Shown here: positions 5,706 through 6,798 of the stretch, piece after piece
How positions within the stretch are numbered: the stretch's first letter is position 1
Layout of the letters: each line of letters begins with the position of its first letter
Assembly: GCA_016874875.1 (NCBI GenBank)
Contig: VGTA01000171.1
Location: 1 to 6,798, forward strand
Source: Deltaproteobacteria bacterium
Lineage (GTDB): Bacteria > Myxococcota_A > Bradymonadia > UBA7976 > VGTA01
DNA length: 6,798 nucleotides
Reading direction: 5' to 3'
Notes under the pieces: model-generated
Told to the model about the DNA's origin: nothing
Databases searched by the model: none
The model's input: the letters and a program-made list of their open reading frames with translations, nothing else
Position numbers and translations under genes: made by a program

Positions 5706-6374
5706 TCACATCCCCTCCACGGCGGCGTCGCTCGCCTGCCCGCCGCCCTGCGGGCGCTGGTACACGTCAAAGCTCACCCCCACGCTGATGCCCGCCTGCC
5801 ACACCCACTCGCTCTTGAGGCGAAAGAAGCCCAGGCCGCCACTCTCTGAGAGCGAGAGCTGAGGCTCGATGACGTCGTTGAGCGTGTCGCGGGGGGCCGG
5901 GTTAAAGACGCCATAGAGGCGGACGGGGAGGCGCAGGCGGGGGCCGAGGAGGGCGTCGAAGCCGAGGCCAAAGATCCACGCGCGGTAGCTGTCGGCGCGC
6001 GCGTCGCTGTAGCCGGTGCCGGGGGGCGCCTGGAGGGCGGTGCCCGAGACGCTCACCCAGTCCACGCCGCCAAAGAGCGAGGGGCGCACGAGGGCGGTCG
6101 GCAGCTCCGCGCGCAGCGTGAGGGGCACGTGGTGGGTAGTCTGGCTCAGCGAGAGCGCCTGCCCGTTGATCTTGCCCTCGGCGGCGTCAACGCTGTGGGT
6201 GTAGCCCACCGACAGCCCCAGCGCGCGCCACGCCACCTCCACCGACGCCGCGCCGGCGCCCCCCACCCCGCCGTACCCCGAGTAGGGGACATCCAACAGG
6301 ATCCCAAGTTGTTGGTAGTACTCAGACTTTGGCTTGCTGATAAAGGATCCCTGCACGGCGACGGCGGCGCCCAC
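5706..6374 (-). CDS. Outer-membrane beta-barrel-like protein (body of the gene)
   Basis: The 222-residue frame from GTG 6374 has long runs of alternating polar and nonpolar residues typical of transmembrane beta strands. Examples are VEVAWRALGLSVGYTHS, HHVPLTLRAEL, RAWIFGLGFDALLG, LRLPVRLYGVFN and WQAGISVGVSFDVY. Glycines and aromatics sit at strand ends. The last strand ends in Tyr and is followed by a polar tail of about 20 residues, so the C-terminal Phe signature of many barrel proteins is absent at the very end. I do not recognise a specific family. GTG 6374 is unlikely to be the true start, since the same frame continues upstream with the core of a signal peptide but without a normal start codon (see 6375-6534). 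The downstream exonuclease gene begins 1 nt after its stop. Location in the outer membrane is inferred. Confidence 0.7.
   Translation of the reverse strand: MGAAVAVQGSFISKPKSEYYQQLGILLDVPYSGYGGVGGAGAASVEVAWRALGLSVGYTHSVDAAEGKINGQALSLSQTTHHVPLTLRAELPTALVRPSLFGGVDWVSVSGTALQAPPGTGYSDARADSYRAWIFGLGFDALLGPRLRLPVRLYGVFNPAPRDTLNDVIEPQLSLSESGGLGFFRLKSEWVWQAGISVGVSFDVYQRPQGGGQASDAAVEGM
5712..5718 (-). promoter_or_regulatory. Ribosome binding site for the exonuclease gene
   Basis: GGAGGGG on the minus strand lies 7 nt before the GTG at 5704 and inside the last codons of the barrel gene. It decides between this start, the longer in-frame one at 5770 and the later ATG at 5677. Confidence 0.7.
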
Positions 6375-6534
6375 CGCGACGCGGAGCTCGTGGAGGGCGC
6401 TGAGGGGGGCGCTGAGGGGGGCGCGCTCGGGGGCGCCCGGCGACGCAGCGCTCTGCGCGCTCGCGGGGCGCGGGGCGGCGGGGAGCGCGAGGGCGAGCAG
6501 CGCGCAGAGCGCTCGGCGGGGGGCGGTGGGGCAT
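6375..6534 (-). pseudogene. Frameshifted 5' end of the barrel gene, encoding its signal peptide
   Basis: In the barrel frame, the codons upstream of 6374 read ALCALLALALPAAPR, then PASAQ, a clear signal-peptide core and cleavage site. This frame has no ATG, GTG or TTG before a TGA at 6545-6543. An ATG at 6534 (and a GTG at 6546 in the same register) lies one base out of frame. Six Gs at 6518-6523 (six Cs on the coding strand) sit between. With five, ATG 6534 would give MPHRPRRALCALLALAL and continue into the barrel. The cause may be a sequence error, an inactivating mutation or a switchable tract. Confidence 0.65.
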
Positions 6535-6553
6535 AGCGGGACTCACGGCTGCG

Positions 6554-6571
6554 CCCCCCGCGCGAGGGGGG
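6554..6571 (-). other. Strong hairpin in the leader of the barrel gene
   Basis: Six Cs (6554-6559), a six-base loop and six Gs (6566-6571) form a perfect inverted repeat. It lies 7 nt before the GTG at 6546 and 19 nt before the ATG at 6534. On the minus strand, the bases nearest the start are the GGGGGG arm, the only purine-rich stretch that could serve as a Shine-Dalgarno, so the hairpin could hide it. Confidence 0.4.
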
Positions 6572-6584
6572 ACTGTTAGAATGT

Positions 6585-6612
6585 TTGACGAAGATGTAGA
6601 AATGTTTATTTT
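6585..6612 (+). promoter_or_regulatory. Candidate sigma70-type promoter for the gene at 6751
   Basis: TTGACG (6585-6590) and TATTTT (6607-6612) are separated by 16 bp in the AT-richest part of the window. They match the consensus at five and four of six positions. RNA would start near 6620, leaving a leader of about 130 nt. On the other strand, where the barrel operon must start, I see no equally good promoter, although the region between 6571 and 6625 is the obvious place. Confidence 0.4.
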
Positions 6613-6675
6613 GAAGCGCCGCAATGCGCCTCGCTTCGCGCGCAGCGTACGGGAGTACACGCTACACGCTGGTGC

Positions 6676-6726
6676 TCTCTGCGCTCAAGCCCCAAAGGCG
6701 CTCAAATCGGCGCCGCTGCGCAGAGA
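6676..6726 (+). repeat. Inverted and direct repeats in the leader before 6751
   Basis: TCTCTGCGC (6676-6684) and GCGCAGAGA (6718-6726) are a perfect 9-bp inverted repeat. Between them GCGCTCAA occurs twice (6681-6688 and 6698-6705), 17 bp apart. Just upstream, ACACGCT occurs twice in tandem near 6656-6669. The stem would fold in the RNA leader; the direct repeats could be protein binding sites. Confidence 0.4.
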
Positions 6727-6750
6727 AGTTGTAGAAAGAGGCGAAGCGTC

Positions 6751-6798
6751 ATGGGTATCCTCCACAAGATATTGGGCAGACGCACGCCTCCCCAAGAC
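6751..6798 (+). CDS. Start of an unidentified gene, cut by the right edge
   Basis: An ATG at 6751 is preceded by AGAGG about 9 nt upstream and opens a frame of 16 codons to the window end (MGILHKILGRRTPPQD). The short amphipathic start followed by Arg/Pro is common in many cytoplasmic bacterial proteins and does not identify a family. It is divergent from the barrel/exonuclease pair. A second frame, from an ATG at 6602, is also open to the edge but has weaker signals. Confidence 0.5.
   Translation, partial: MGILHKILGRRTPPQD

Noticed and set aside
5705..5770. Longer N-terminus for the exonuclease (start at 5770)
   Set aside because: It overlaps the barrel gene and adds an Arg-rich, motif-free stretch. 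The GTG at 5704 has an ideal Shine-Dalgarno and follows the barrel stop.
6322..6660. A 112-codon minus-strand frame across the barrel leader
   Set aside because: It contains ATG 6534 in its frame but continues as an Arg/Pro-rich shadow of the signal-peptide region. Only its ATG/GTG starts are likely to matter.
6602..6798. Plus-strand open frame from ATG 6602 to the window edge
   Set aside because: It has no good Shine-Dalgarno, overlaps the candidate -10, and its codon use is far less GC3-biased than the neighbours; the ATG at 6751 in another frame has a better ribosome binding site. Not excluded without downstream sequence.

Overview
This is a very GC-rich window in which nearly every codon ends in G or C. 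That base composition, together with exported proteins carrying Ala/Pro linkers and a CsoS1D/CcmP-like microcompartment shell protein, suggests a high-GC bacterium such as a myxobacterium or related deltaproteobacterium. This assignment is an inference, because no marker gene is present. The window has no rRNA, tRNA, insertion sequence or CRISPR array.

Left block (1-3286, minus strand): three genes lie head to tail in a tight operon. Read in transcription order they are a two-domain bacterial microcompartment (BMC-T) shell protein (2642-3286), a 708-residue exported protein of unknown function (512-2638), and an exported alpha/beta hydrolase cut by the window edge (1-508). Both junctions have the same layout, stop-GCG-GTG, so translation is probably coupled. 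The hydrolase signal peptide core is encoded by five perfect copies of a 12-bp repeat. No other compartment gene is visible.

Centre (3287-4846): a 138-bp divergent spacer carries candidate promoters for both directions. To the right is a 473-residue cytochrome P450-fold protein (3425-4846, plus strand). It keeps ExxR, the C-helix HxxxR and the PERF-like region, but has serine where the heme-ligating cysteine should be. An 11-C tract sits directly after its start codon.

Right block (4859-6534, minus strand): an outer-membrane beta-barrel-like protein is followed by a DEDDh 3'-5' exonuclease with an ExoX-like C-terminus, and the exonuclease starts 1 nt after the barrel's stop. The barrel's signal peptide is in a different frame from its body, which fits a 1-bp excess in a 6-G tract. 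The exonuclease converges on the P450-like gene with a 12-bp gap. The final 250 bp are AT-richer and hold a candidate plus-strand promoter, a structured leader and the first 16 codons of another gene (6751 onward).

The two most unusual items are the shell protein without visible compartment partners and the divergently transcribed P450-fold protein without a cysteine ligand. Whether they work together cannot be decided from this sequence.
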